Below, in pieces: positions 1 to 7,562 of a stretch of DNA of 64,000 nucleotides. Under the pieces are notes generated by a model. The model saw nothing but the letters and a program-made list of their open reading frames with translations. It searched no databases and was not told the origin of the DNA. The DNA comes from JAIOSF01 sp047159865 (GTDB lineage Bacteria > Campylobacterota > Campylobacteria > Campylobacterales > Arcobacteraceae): NCBI RefSeq assembly GCF_047159865.1, contig NZ_AP038804.1, positions 2,232,001-2,296,000 on the forward strand, written 5' to 3'. Each line of letters starts with the position of its first letter. Within the stretch, counting starts at the first letter, position 1. The translations under genes and the position numbers were made by a program.

Positions 1-1333
1 TTATAATCATCTTCATTGTAGGAATAAGTTCTACTAAAAGTGAAGAGTTGTATAAAAGTTTCATCAGAGGATAAAGGTTTTCTTTATGTAAAATAGCTAC
101 TAAAAGTGCCTTTGTAGCATCATTTAATTTACTTGGAAGAATTGTATTAGAAGCATAATACACATAAGATGAATCAAAATATTTAACTCCAACAGGTAAA
201 GAAACAAGCTCTTTTAAAAATAGGTTGAGTTTCTTAGGTTTCCTTTGAAATGAAGTATAAATTTTATTGTCATAGTAAAAAATATTTTTTTCTATTCTGT
301 GCTCTTTTAGTTTTGTAAAATTTGTTAGATCGTAAATATATTTTCGTGTAATCTTTTTAGTAACAATCACTGAAAAATGATGAATAGTATGTAATGATAG
401 GAGTATTTTTTCCATACATTGCCGCTCTTTTACATATCTTGAAGTATCACAAAAACCTAACCAATCACTTAATTCTGGTAAGCGATCAAAAGTAACAATA
501 TCAAGTTTCTTTTTTGCAATAAGATGTAAAGCAGTTCTTACTTTAAAAATATATTCTACAGCAATAGCATATTTTTTATACTCCTCATCACTAAAAATTG
601 TTCTACAAAGTTGTTTTGTATTTGTTACCCCAAAAGCAATATTTGCCATCCAAAAAAGCATATTGGATTCTCTCATTCCACCATAACCATCTTTAATATT
701 GGGTTGCATATTTAAAGGTGTTTTTAAGAGTCTCGCTTTATGTTCAGCAATTTTTTCCTCTACAAACTCTTTTCTATTGTGTTTTCTAATTTTTGATAAT
801 GTATGTTCAAATTTAAACCAAAGATGTTTTGATCCATAAATAAATCGAGATTCCAAAATTGATGTTTTGATAGTGATATCAGTTTGAACCTCTTGTGCCA
901 AGTTTGCAATATTATGTACACGGCTACCTAGTTTCAACCCACTATCCCAAGCCAACAATACAAACTCTTCTAAAATCGGTTGAATATTAAAACCAGAAAC
1001 ATCTTCATACAGAAGCATGATATCTATATCACTATAAACACATAATTGCTCTCTACCATAACTACCTAAAGCGATAACATTAACAGGTATATAACTACTC
1101 ATAGGCATATAGGAACCAAAATGTTTTCTTAAAAGATATTTATATATAACTTTTATAAAACTATCTATTTTTTTAGTATGTTTGACTAAAAAATCTTTTC
1201 CACTAGAGTTTTTAAAAATTTCATCTAGTGAGTTTAAATACTCTTTTATCTCTTTTTTGATAACTTTAGCAATCTGAAAATCAGGAGCTTTTGAATCTAT
1301 AAGTTCTTCAATTTTTATGTTTATGTTTGTCAT
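1..1333 (-). CDS. glnD: GlnD-like nucleotidyltransferase, truncated by the window edge
   Basis: The reading frame starts at the ATG at 1333-1331 and is still open at base 1, so only the N-terminal part of about 444 residues is visible. A nucleotidyltransferase motif is clear near residues 90-104: G-S-Y-G-R-E, then S-D-I-D, the two metal-binding aspartates of the family. The following helical part (Q-P-N-I-K-D-G-Y-G-G-M-R-E) is the conserved linker of GlnD, the bifunctional PII uridylyltransferase/uridylyl-removing enzyme that signals nitrogen status. The HD and ACT domains expected further on would lie outside the window. A related signal-transduction nucleotidyltransferase (DUF294 type) is the main alternative, but the K-D-G-x-G-G-[ML]-R-[ED] stretch favours GlnD. 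No sequence upstream of 1333 suggests a longer protein. Confidence 0.8.
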   Translation of the reverse strand, partial: MTNINIKIEELIDSKAPDFQIAKVIKKEIKEYLNSLDEIFKNSSGKDFLVKHTKKIDSFIKVIYKYLLRKHFGSYMPMSSYIPVNVIALGSYGREQLCVYSDIDIMLLYEDVSGFNIQPILEEFVLLAWDSGLKLGSRVHNIANLAQEVQTDITIKTSILESRFIYGSKHLWFKFEHTLSKIRKHNRKEFVEEKIAEHKARLLKTPLNMQPNIKDGYGGMRESNMLFWMANIAFGVTNTKQLCRTIFSDEEYKKYAIAVEYIFKVRTALHLIAKKKLDIVTFDRLPELSDWLGFCDTSRYVKERQCMEKILLSLHTIHHFSVIVTKKITRKYIYDLTNFTKLKEHRIEKNIFYYDNKIYTSFQRKPKKLNLFLKELVSLPVGVKYFDSSYVYYASNTILPSKLNDATKALLVAILHKENLYPLMKLLYNSSLLVELIPTMKMII

Positions 1334-1438
1334 AGAATTATTCTATCATAAAATAAATTAGTATTTCTATTTGCAATTTTATCTAATTTTAAGAATTGGA
1401 TTGTTACAATTTATAAATTCTATTAAAAGGTACAGAAT

Positions 1439-1570
1439 ATGAAAACAAATCTACCTTCACATATAAATAATTGGTCATTCACTAAAAACAAAAAAGAAAG
1501 CTTTTTCATAAAATATGATGTTTTTATTATTGTTTTTGTTTTTATAGTAGGATATCTAATTATTTTTTAA
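1439..1570 (+). CDS. Small single-span membrane peptide (43 aa)
   Basis: An ATG at 1439 is preceded by AAAAGG seven bases upstream and opens a 43-codon frame ending in TAA at 1568-1570. The first half is polar and basic (K-N-K-K-E). The second half, from about residue 27, is a continuous hydrophobic stretch (V-F-I-I-V-F-V-F-I-V-G-Y-L-I-I-F) long enough for one transmembrane helix. This fits a small inner-membrane protein with a cytoplasmic N-terminus. It lies between glnD (divergent) and the ThiF-like gene. No family is recognised and the function is unknown. The good ribosome site and clean topology make it more likely real than a chance frame. Confidence 0.5.
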   Translation: MKTNLPSHINNWSFTKNKKESFFIKYDVFIIVFVFIVGYLIIF

Positions 1571-1639
1571 ATTCATTAAGATAATCAAAATAAAAAAATG
1601 ATATAGTTGCTCATTAAAATAAATAGAAATGGATATATC

Positions 1640-2323
1640 ATGACTGAAGATGAAAAAAAATACTTTAATAGACAAATACAACTTTGGGGTGAAGAAACTC
1701 AAGAGTCTCTAAAAACAAAAAAAATTGCAATTATAGGTTCTGGTGGATTGGGATGTAGTTTAGCAATTGCATTAGGAAGTAGTGGAATAGGGCATATAGA
1801 TTTAATAGATTTTGATACAGTTGGTGTCCATAATATTCATCGTCAAATTGGTTTTAAAGTTGGAGATGAAGATAAACTAAAGTGTGAGGTTCTTAAAGAA
1901 CTCATAGAATCAAGAAATCCTTTTGTAACAGTAACTGCACATGATATGGATTTTGATACTTTTAGCTTTACTGATGATTATTATGATCTTATTTTAGATG
2001 GAACAGACAATTTACCTGTAAGAGCTAAAATCAATGCCTTTTCTAAAGATAAAAACATCCCTTGGTTATATGCAAGTGTAGAATCCTTTCATGGTCAAGT
2101 ATGTTTTTTTGACAAATCTGATTTTGAATCTGTTTTTAATGTAACAGATCATAAACCAGGAGGGATAACAGCCCCAATTGTGATGCACATAGCTTCATTT
2201 CAAGCAAACTTAGCACTTCGTTATTTAGCTGGTTTAAAAATCAAAAAAGATACTCTTAATTACTTTTTCTTTGATGAAGAGGGTGAGTTCACACACCAAA
2301 AATTTTCACTACCAACTGCATAA
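1640..2323 (+). CDS. ThiF/MoeB/HesA-family adenylyltransferase-like protein
   Basis: This E1-like protein has a Rossmann nucleotide-binding site, I-A-I-I-G-S-G-G-L-G near its start, followed by D-L-I-D-F-D-T-V and H-N-I-H-R-Q, the ATP/Mg-binding signature of ThiF, MoeB and ubiquitin-activating enzymes. Such enzymes adenylate the C-terminal glycine of a sulfur-carrier protein (ThiS or MoaD). Later G-T-D-N-L-P-V-R and G-G-I-T-A-P are also family-typical. I prefer the ATG at 1640; the frame runs up to a TTG at 1607 with no ribosome site. The two C-x-x-C zinc pairs of E. coli MoeB and ThiF are absent, as in some shorter members. It stands alone here, with no thiS, moaD or other thiamine or molybdopterin genes beside it, so the partner cannot be read from context. 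Confidence 0.75.
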   Translation: MTEDEKKYFNRQIQLWGEETQESLKTKKIAIIGSGGLGCSLAIALGSSGIGHIDLIDFDTVGVHNIHRQIGFKVGDEDKLKCEVLKELIESRNPFVTVTAHDMDFDTFSFTDDYYDLILDGTDNLPVRAKINAFSKDKNIPWLYASVESFHGQVCFFDKSDFESVFNVTDHKPGGITAPIVMHIASFQANLALRYLAGLKIKKDTLNYFFFDEEGEFTHQKFSLPTA

Positions 2324-2367
2324 CAATAGGAGTAGTTTATATAATAGATTTTTAAGTAATTTCAGGC

Positions 2368-2373
2368 TATAAT
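2368..2373 (+). promoter_or_regulatory. Probable -10 box for carB
   Basis: A TATAAT hexamer lies 35 bases before the carB start codon, with no convincing -35 element. Campylobacterota housekeeping promoters usually have a strong -10 and a weak or missing -35. The ribosome site AAGGAA follows eight bases before the ATG. Confidence 0.45.
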
Positions 2374-2408
2374 TATCAAATTTACAACATAAACAAGGAA
2401 ATTTAATA

Positions 2409-5400
2409 ATGCCAAAAAGAGAAGATATAAAGTCTATATTATTAATAGGATCTGGTCCTATTATTATCGGTCAAGCGTGTGAGTTTGATTATTCTGGTAC
2501 TCAAGCTACAAAAACATTAAAAGAGCTCGGTTATAGAGTTGTATTAATCAACTCTAATCCTGCTACTATTATGACTGATCCTGAATTTGCAGATAAAACA
2601 TACATCGAGCCAATCACAGAAGATATGATAGCAAAAATTATTGAAATTGAAAATATTGATGCTATTTTACCAACAATGGGTGGTCAAACTGCACTTAATG
2701 TTGCTACAACAATGTATGATAAAGGTATGTTAAAAGGTATTAAATTTCTTGGAGCTCATCCTGATGCTATTAAAAAAGGTGAAGATAGACATCTTTTTAA
2801 TGAAGCTATGATAAAAATAGGGATGGATTTACCAAAATCAGCAAATGCTTATACGGTAGAAGAAGCTATGGAAAAAGCAAAAGAGATTGGTTTTCCAGTA
2901 ATATCAAGAGCATCATTCACACTAGCAGGTGGTGGTTCTGGTGTAGCTTATAATATGGATGAGTTTAAAAAACTTGCTCAAGAAGGTATTGATGCTAGTC
3001 CAATTAACGAGATTGAAATTATGGAATCAATGCTCGGTTGGAAAGAATACGAAATGGAAGTTATCAGAGATAATAAAGATAACTGTATCATCGTATGTTC
3101 GATTGAGAACTTAGACCCTATGGGTGTACATACAGGTGATAGTATAACAGTAGCTCCTGCACTTACACTTACAGATAAAGAATACCAAAATATGAGAAAT
3201 GCTTCTTTTGATATTTTAAGAGAGATTGGTGTTGATACTGGTGGTTCAAATGTACAGTTCTCTATTTGTCCTAAAACAGGAAGAATGATTGTTATTGAGA
3301 TGAATCCAAGAGTTTCACGATCTTCTGCTCTTGCTTCGAAAGCTACAGGATATCCTATTGCAAAAGTTGCTACACTCTTAGCAGTTGGTTTTACACTTGA
3401 TGAAATTGAAAATGATATCACAGGGACAACTGCTTCTTTTGAACCTGTAATTGACTATGTTGTTACAAAAATTCCTCGTTTTACATTTGAAAAATTTCCA
3501 TTGGCAAACTCTACACTCTCAACTGGTATGAAATCTGTTGGTGAAGTTATGGCTATGGGTAGAACATTTAAAGAGTCTATGCAAAAAGCACTTTGTTCTT
3601 TAGAAACAGGACTTATAGGATTCAATGAAAAGGAAGGAAATCTAGATCTTATTAAAAAAGAGATCAGAAGACCAAATGAAAATAGAATCTTATATTTAAT
3701 GCAAGGATATAGAGAAGGTTTAACAAACGAAGAATTATTTGAACTTTGTAATATTGACCCTTGGTTCTTAACACAATTTAGAGAAATTTATAACGCTGAG
3801 TGTAAGATGAAATCTTTACAAGAAAAAACTTTATCAGATGAAGAATTTTTAAGAAAAGTAAAAACATTTGGTTTTGGTGATGAGATGATTGCAAAACTAA
3901 CTGGAACAAATCAAAATGATGTATATAATGCTAGAAAAAATTTAGGTATAAATCTTGAATACAATGAAGTAGATACTTGTGCAGCAGAATTTAAAGCATT
4001 AACACCATATTTATATTCATCTACAAATATTACAAAACTACCAAAACTAGATGAAACAAAATCTTCAGATAAAAAAGTTTTAATTATCGGTGGAGGTCCA
4101 AATAGAATTGGTCAAGGTATTGAGTTTGACTATTGTTGTTGTCATGCTTCATTTGCTTTAAATGAGATGGGTGTAAAAACAATCATGTATAACTGTAATC
4201 CAGAAACGGTTTCAACAGATTATGATACTTCAGATATTTTATATTTTGAGCCTATTGATTTTGAACATGTACAAAATGTAATAGAAACAGAAAATCCAGA
4301 TGGTATAATTGTACACTTTGGTGGGCAAACGCCATTAAAATTAGCAAATGCTATTCACGATATGGGTGGTAAAATCATCGGTACAACTGCAGAAGTGATT
4401 GACCTAGCTGAAGATAGAGAAAAATTTTCTACATTTGTAGAAAAAGCTGGACTGTTACAACCAGATAATGGTACAGCTGTTACTTTAGAAGAAGCACTAG
4501 AAATAGCAAATAGAGTTACTTATCCAGTACTTGTACGACCTTCATTTGTACTTGGTGGTAGAGGTATGAAGATTGTTTATAGTGATTCAGAGCTCAAACA
4601 ATATATGGCAGAAGCTGTCTCAGTATCAAATGATGCACCAGTTTTAGTAGATAAATTTTTAGATCGTGCTATTGAGCTTGATGTAGATTGTATTACTGAT
4701 GGAACTGATGTATATATTGGTGGTATTATGCAACATATTGAAGAAGCGGGTATTCACTCTGGAGATTCAGCTTGTAGTTTACCTCCAATAAGTTTATCTG
4801 ATACACTTTTAAAAGAGGTAGAAGAGAAAACAAAAACTATGGCTTTAGAGTTAGGTGTAGTAGGACTTATGAATACGCAATATGCTATTCATCATGGTAA
4901 AATTTATTTAATTGAAGTAAACCCAAGAGCTAGTAGAACAGTACCTTTTGTATCTAAAGCTACAGGTATTCCTATGGCAAAAGTTGCTACTAGAGTTATG
5001 TATGGAGAATCTTTAAAAGACGCTTTAAAAGCTTACGATAAAGATGAAAAAATTGTAAATGTTACAAACCCATCAAGAGCAAATTTATTATTACCTATGT
5101 TAAAAGGACATGTTGCTGTTAAAGAAGCAGTATTCCCATTCAATAAGCTAAGTGGTGCTGATCTTATTTTAGGACCTGAGATGAAATCTACAGGTGAAGT
5201 TATGGGTATTAGTGATGATTTTGGAAAAGCATTTGCAAAAGCACAAAGTGCTGCTAAAAACAACCTTCCTAGTAATGGTGGTAAAGTGTTCATCTCTCTT
5301 GCAGACCTTGACAAAGAGTTTGCACCTGAAATTGCTCTTGGACTTGAAAATGCAGGTTTTGATATCATTGCAACTGGTGGTACTTATAATATTATTAGTG

Positions 5401-5678
5401 AAGCAGGTATACCTTGTGAAAAAGTTTTAAAAGTAAGTGAAGGTAGACCAAATATTGTAGATAGTCTTATGAATGAAGAGATTGTTATGGCTATAAATAC
5501 AAGTGATGGAGAAGAAACTAGTAAAGATGACGGACTACAAATTCGACGAACAGTTTTACGAATGAATGTACCATATTTTACTACAGTTGCAGGAGCATTA
5601 GCTTCAGTTAAAGCAATCGTAGCTATTAAAGATACAAATGGATTAATTCCTAAATCAATTCAAGAGTTTTTACTGTAA
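2409..5678 (+). CDS. carB: Carbamoyl-phosphate synthase, large subunit
   Basis: At 1089 residues this is the usual length for CarB. It makes carbamoyl phosphate from bicarbonate, ATP and ammonia channelled from the CarA glutaminase, feeding arginine and pyrimidine synthesis. The two homologous ATP-grasp halves are visible: the first begins I-L-L-I-G-S-G-P-I-I-I-G and contains E-M-N-P-R-V-S-R-S-S-A-L; the second begins around residue 555 with V-L-I-I-G-G-G-P-N-R-I-G and contains E-V-N-P-R-A-S-R-T-V-P. The last 150 residues are the MGS-type allosteric domain (A-T-G-G-T-Y, then G-R-P-N-I-V-D-S-L). carA is not adjacent, which is common when the two subunits are unlinked. No motif is missing. Confidence 0.98.
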   Translation: MPKREDIKSILLIGSGPIIIGQACEFDYSGTQATKTLKELGYRVVLINSNPATIMTDPEFADKTYIEPITEDMIAKIIEIENIDAILPTMGGQTALNVATTMYDKGMLKGIKFLGAHPDAIKKGEDRHLFNEAMIKIGMDLPKSANAYTVEEAMEKAKEIGFPVISRASFTLAGGGSGVAYNMDEFKKLAQEGIDASPINEIEIMESMLGWKEYEMEVIRDNKDNCIIVCSIENLDPMGVHTGDSITVAPALTLTDKEYQNMRNASFDILREIGVDTGGSNVQFSICPKTGRMIVIEMNPRVSRSSALASKATGYPIAKVATLLAVGFTLDEIENDITGTTASFEPVIDYVVTKIPRFTFEKFPLANSTLSTGMKSVGEVMAMGRTFKESMQKALCSLETGLIGFNEKEGNLDLIKKEIRRPNENRILYLMQGYREGLTNEELFELCNIDPWFLTQFREIYNAECKMKSLQEKTLSDEEFLRKVKTFGFGDEMIAKLTGTNQNDVYNARKNLGINLEYNEVDTCAAEFKALTPYLYSSTNITKLPKLDETKSSDKKVLIIGGGPNRIGQGIEFDYCCCHASFALNEMGVKTIMYNCNPETVSTDYDTSDILYFEPIDFEHVQNVIETENPDGIIVHFGGQTPLKLANAIHDMGGKIIGTTAEVIDLAEDREKFSTFVEKAGLLQPDNGTAVTLEEALEIANRVTYPVLVRPSFVLGGRGMKIVYSDSELKQYMAEAVSVSNDAPVLVDKFLDRAIELDVDCITDGTDVYIGGIMQHIEEAGIHSGDSACSLPPISLSDTLLKEVEEKTKTMALELGVVGLMNTQYAIHHGKIYLIEVNPRASRTVPFVSKATGIPMAKVATRVMYGESLKDALKAYDKDEKIVNVTNPSRANLLLPMLKGHVAVKEAVFPFNKLSGADLILGPEMKSTGEVMGISDDFGKAFAKAQSAAKNNLPSNGGKVFISLADLDKEFAPEIALGLENAGFDIIATGGTYNIISEAGIPCEKVLKVSEGRPNIVDSLMNEEIVMAINTSDGEETSKDDGLQIRRTVLRMNVPYFTTVAGALASVKAIVAIKDTNGLIPKSIQEFLL

Positions 5679-5692
5679 GAGAAAGTTTACAG

Positions 5693-6136
5693 TTGAACCC
5701 CTCTTTAGTTTATTTAACTCAAACGGACACTACAGTAGGTTTTTTATCACAAGCTGATAAAAAACTTTCTCGTGCTAAACAACGAGACTCAAAACAAAAA
5801 ACACTACAAGTTGTTGATACCCTTAGAACACTCAAACAGTTTATAAGGGTACCAAACTTACATAAAAAAACAATTCGTAATGCAAAAAACTCTACTTTTA
5901 TATATCCAAACCAAAATGCTTTTAGAGTTGTCCATCACAATTCAAAGCATCAAAATTTTTTACAAAAATTTAATCTTATGTATTCAACATCTGCAAATAA
6001 AACAAAAAACAGTTTTAATTTAGAATATGCCTTAAATAATAGTGATATTGTAGTTTATACAAAAGAAAATTTTCAAGAGAAGAAGGCTTCTAGTATTTAT
6101 AAGATAAGTAAAAATAAAAAGATAAAAATTCGATGA
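5693..6136 (+). CDS. Short Sua5/YciO/YrdC-family protein
   Basis: This 147-residue frame begins with TTG at 5693, 14 bases after carB. L-V-Y-L-T-Q-T-D-T-T-V-G-F near the start and A-K-Q-R-D-S-K-Q-K-T-L match the opening strand and the K-x-R nucleotide-binding segment of the Sua5/YrdC fold. S-T-S-A-N near residue 100 matches the conserved serine-rich loop. YrdC and Sua5 make threonylcarbamoyl-AMP for t6A37 modification of tRNA. Those enzymes are 190 residues or more, so this is a reduced version of the type seen in Campylobacterota; whether it is the sole t6A enzyme cannot be told here. Its stop codon overlaps the secretin start (ATGA), so translation of the two is probably coupled. Confidence 0.7.
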   Translation: MNPSLVYLTQTDTTVGFLSQADKKLSRAKQRDSKQKTLQVVDTLRTLKQFIRVPNLHKKTIRNAKNSTFIYPNQNAFRVVHHNSKHQNFLQKFNLMYSTSANKTKNSFNLEYALNNSDIVVYTKENFQEKKASSIYKISKNKKIKIR

Positions 6137-7545
6137 AAAAATTATTTCAAAGTTTTCTTTTTTTAATTTTGATGGACACTGCAAATGCAAAAGATATTAT
6201 AAATGCCAATTTTAGTCAATTGTCATTAAAAAATGTTATTAAAATAACATCTCAAACAATAAATAAAAACATTTTAATATCAACAAAACTTCCAGAAAAA
6301 ATAAATTTTGTTTCAAGTAAACCTATATATAAAGATGAAATTCTTGATATTTTAAAAACTATTTTACATTCAAAAGGGTTTGAAATAGTAGAAAAAAATA
6401 ATATTTTAAATATTATAAAAATAGCACCATCTGATAATATAGAAATAATATATTTAAAAAATACAAAAGCTAGTGATATTTTAGAAATTCTTCAAAGTTT
6501 AGAACTGAAGAGTAAAGATAAAAACAACATTAAAATTGCACAATTTAAAGATACTAATGCAATTATATTAAAAGGATTAGAGAGAAAAATAATTCCATTT
6601 TTAAATCTGATCAAAGAACTTGATACCTCAAAACAACAAGTTTATGTGCAAGCAAAAATAATCGAAATTAGTGAATCAAAAATTCAAGATATTGGTATCG
6701 AGTACGGTTTAAATGGTTTTGATAATACTGGTTCAGGTATTATGACTTTTGCTTCTTCTTTAAATAACAATCAAATAAATAATGCACTTAGCTTAGAACA
6801 ACTCAGCGTATATGGATACAATCCAAAGAATATTCAAAGTGGATTATCTCTTGGTGCAACTATTAATTTATTGAAACAAAATAAGGCTTTAGATATAGTA
6901 AGTGAGCCATCTATCTTATGCTTAAATAATAAAGAGAGTTCTATTTATGTTGGTGAAACACGCTCTATTCCTACAGGAACTACAATAGGTACAACAACCA
7001 CAACAAGTTTTAAAAGAGAAGATATAGGTCTAAAACTTATAGTCAAACCAAGAATATCAAATAACAACAAAATAACGCTAGAACTCCATACTGTTTTAGA
7101 GGATATAAAAGAAACAGATGCAAAAACAGGAAATCCAAATACAAATAAAAAAGAGGTTATAACTACGGTTATGGTAAACAATGGTGAAAGTATTATTTTG
7201 GGTGGTTTAGTTAAAAATAAAGTAGAAACTACAAATTCTAAAATACCATTATTAGGTGATATACCTTACTTTGGAGCTTTTTTTAAAAACTCTTATGACA
7301 TCGAAGACAAAATAAATTTAGTAGTTGTAGTCACACCGTACATCATACCAAAATCAAAAGACCTTACTTTTATTATGCAACAACTTACAAAATTAAAAAT
7401 GCTAGAAGCTAAATATATGAAAAGACTTATGAAAAGTTTAGAAAACCAAAAAGAACATACAAACATACCAGGTACTCATCAAAAAAGTACAACACTTAAT
7501 CAAAAACAACATAACCAAAGACTTGAAGAGTTTTTTGGTCTATAA
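6133..7545 (+). CDS. Secretin (GspD/PilQ/MshL family, short form)
   Basis: A 470-residue protein with an N-terminal signal sequence ending near A-N-A-K-D. Residues from about 25 to 160 hold small N-domains (V-I-K-I-T-S-Q-T-I-N-K-N-I-L-I-S). From about residue 175 the secretin core follows: V-Y-V-Q-A-K-I-I-E-I, then V-S-E-P-S-I-L, then G-E-S-I-I-L-G-G-L-V and K-I-P-L-L-G-D-I-P-Y-F-G near the end, and V-V-V-V-T-P-Y-I-I. Secretins form the outer-membrane ring of type II secretion, type IV pilus and competence machines. The short length and single-gene setting resemble the transformation secretin CtsD of Campylobacter or an MshL-like pilus protein; neighbours do not decide between these. It overlaps the upstream gene by four bases. 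Confidence 0.85.
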   Translation: MKKLFQSFLFLILMDTANAKDIINANFSQLSLKNVIKITSQTINKNILISTKLPEKINFVSSKPIYKDEILDILKTILHSKGFEIVEKNNILNIIKIAPSDNIEIIYLKNTKASDILEILQSLELKSKDKNNIKIAQFKDTNAIILKGLERKIIPFLNLIKELDTSKQQVYVQAKIIEISESKIQDIGIEYGLNGFDNTGSGIMTFASSLNNNQINNALSLEQLSVYGYNPKNIQSGLSLGATINLLKQNKALDIVSEPSILCLNNKESSIYVGETRSIPTGTTIGTTTTTSFKREDIGLKLIVKPRISNNNKITLELHTVLEDIKETDAKTGNPNTNKKEVITTVMVNNGESIILGGLVKNKVETTNSKIPLLGDIPYFGAFFKNSYDIEDKINLVVVVTPYIIPKSKDLTFIMQQLTKLKMLEAKYMKRLMKSLENQKEHTNIPGTHQKSTTLNQKQHNQRLEEFFGL

Positions 7546-7562
7546 AAAGGGATATATACACT

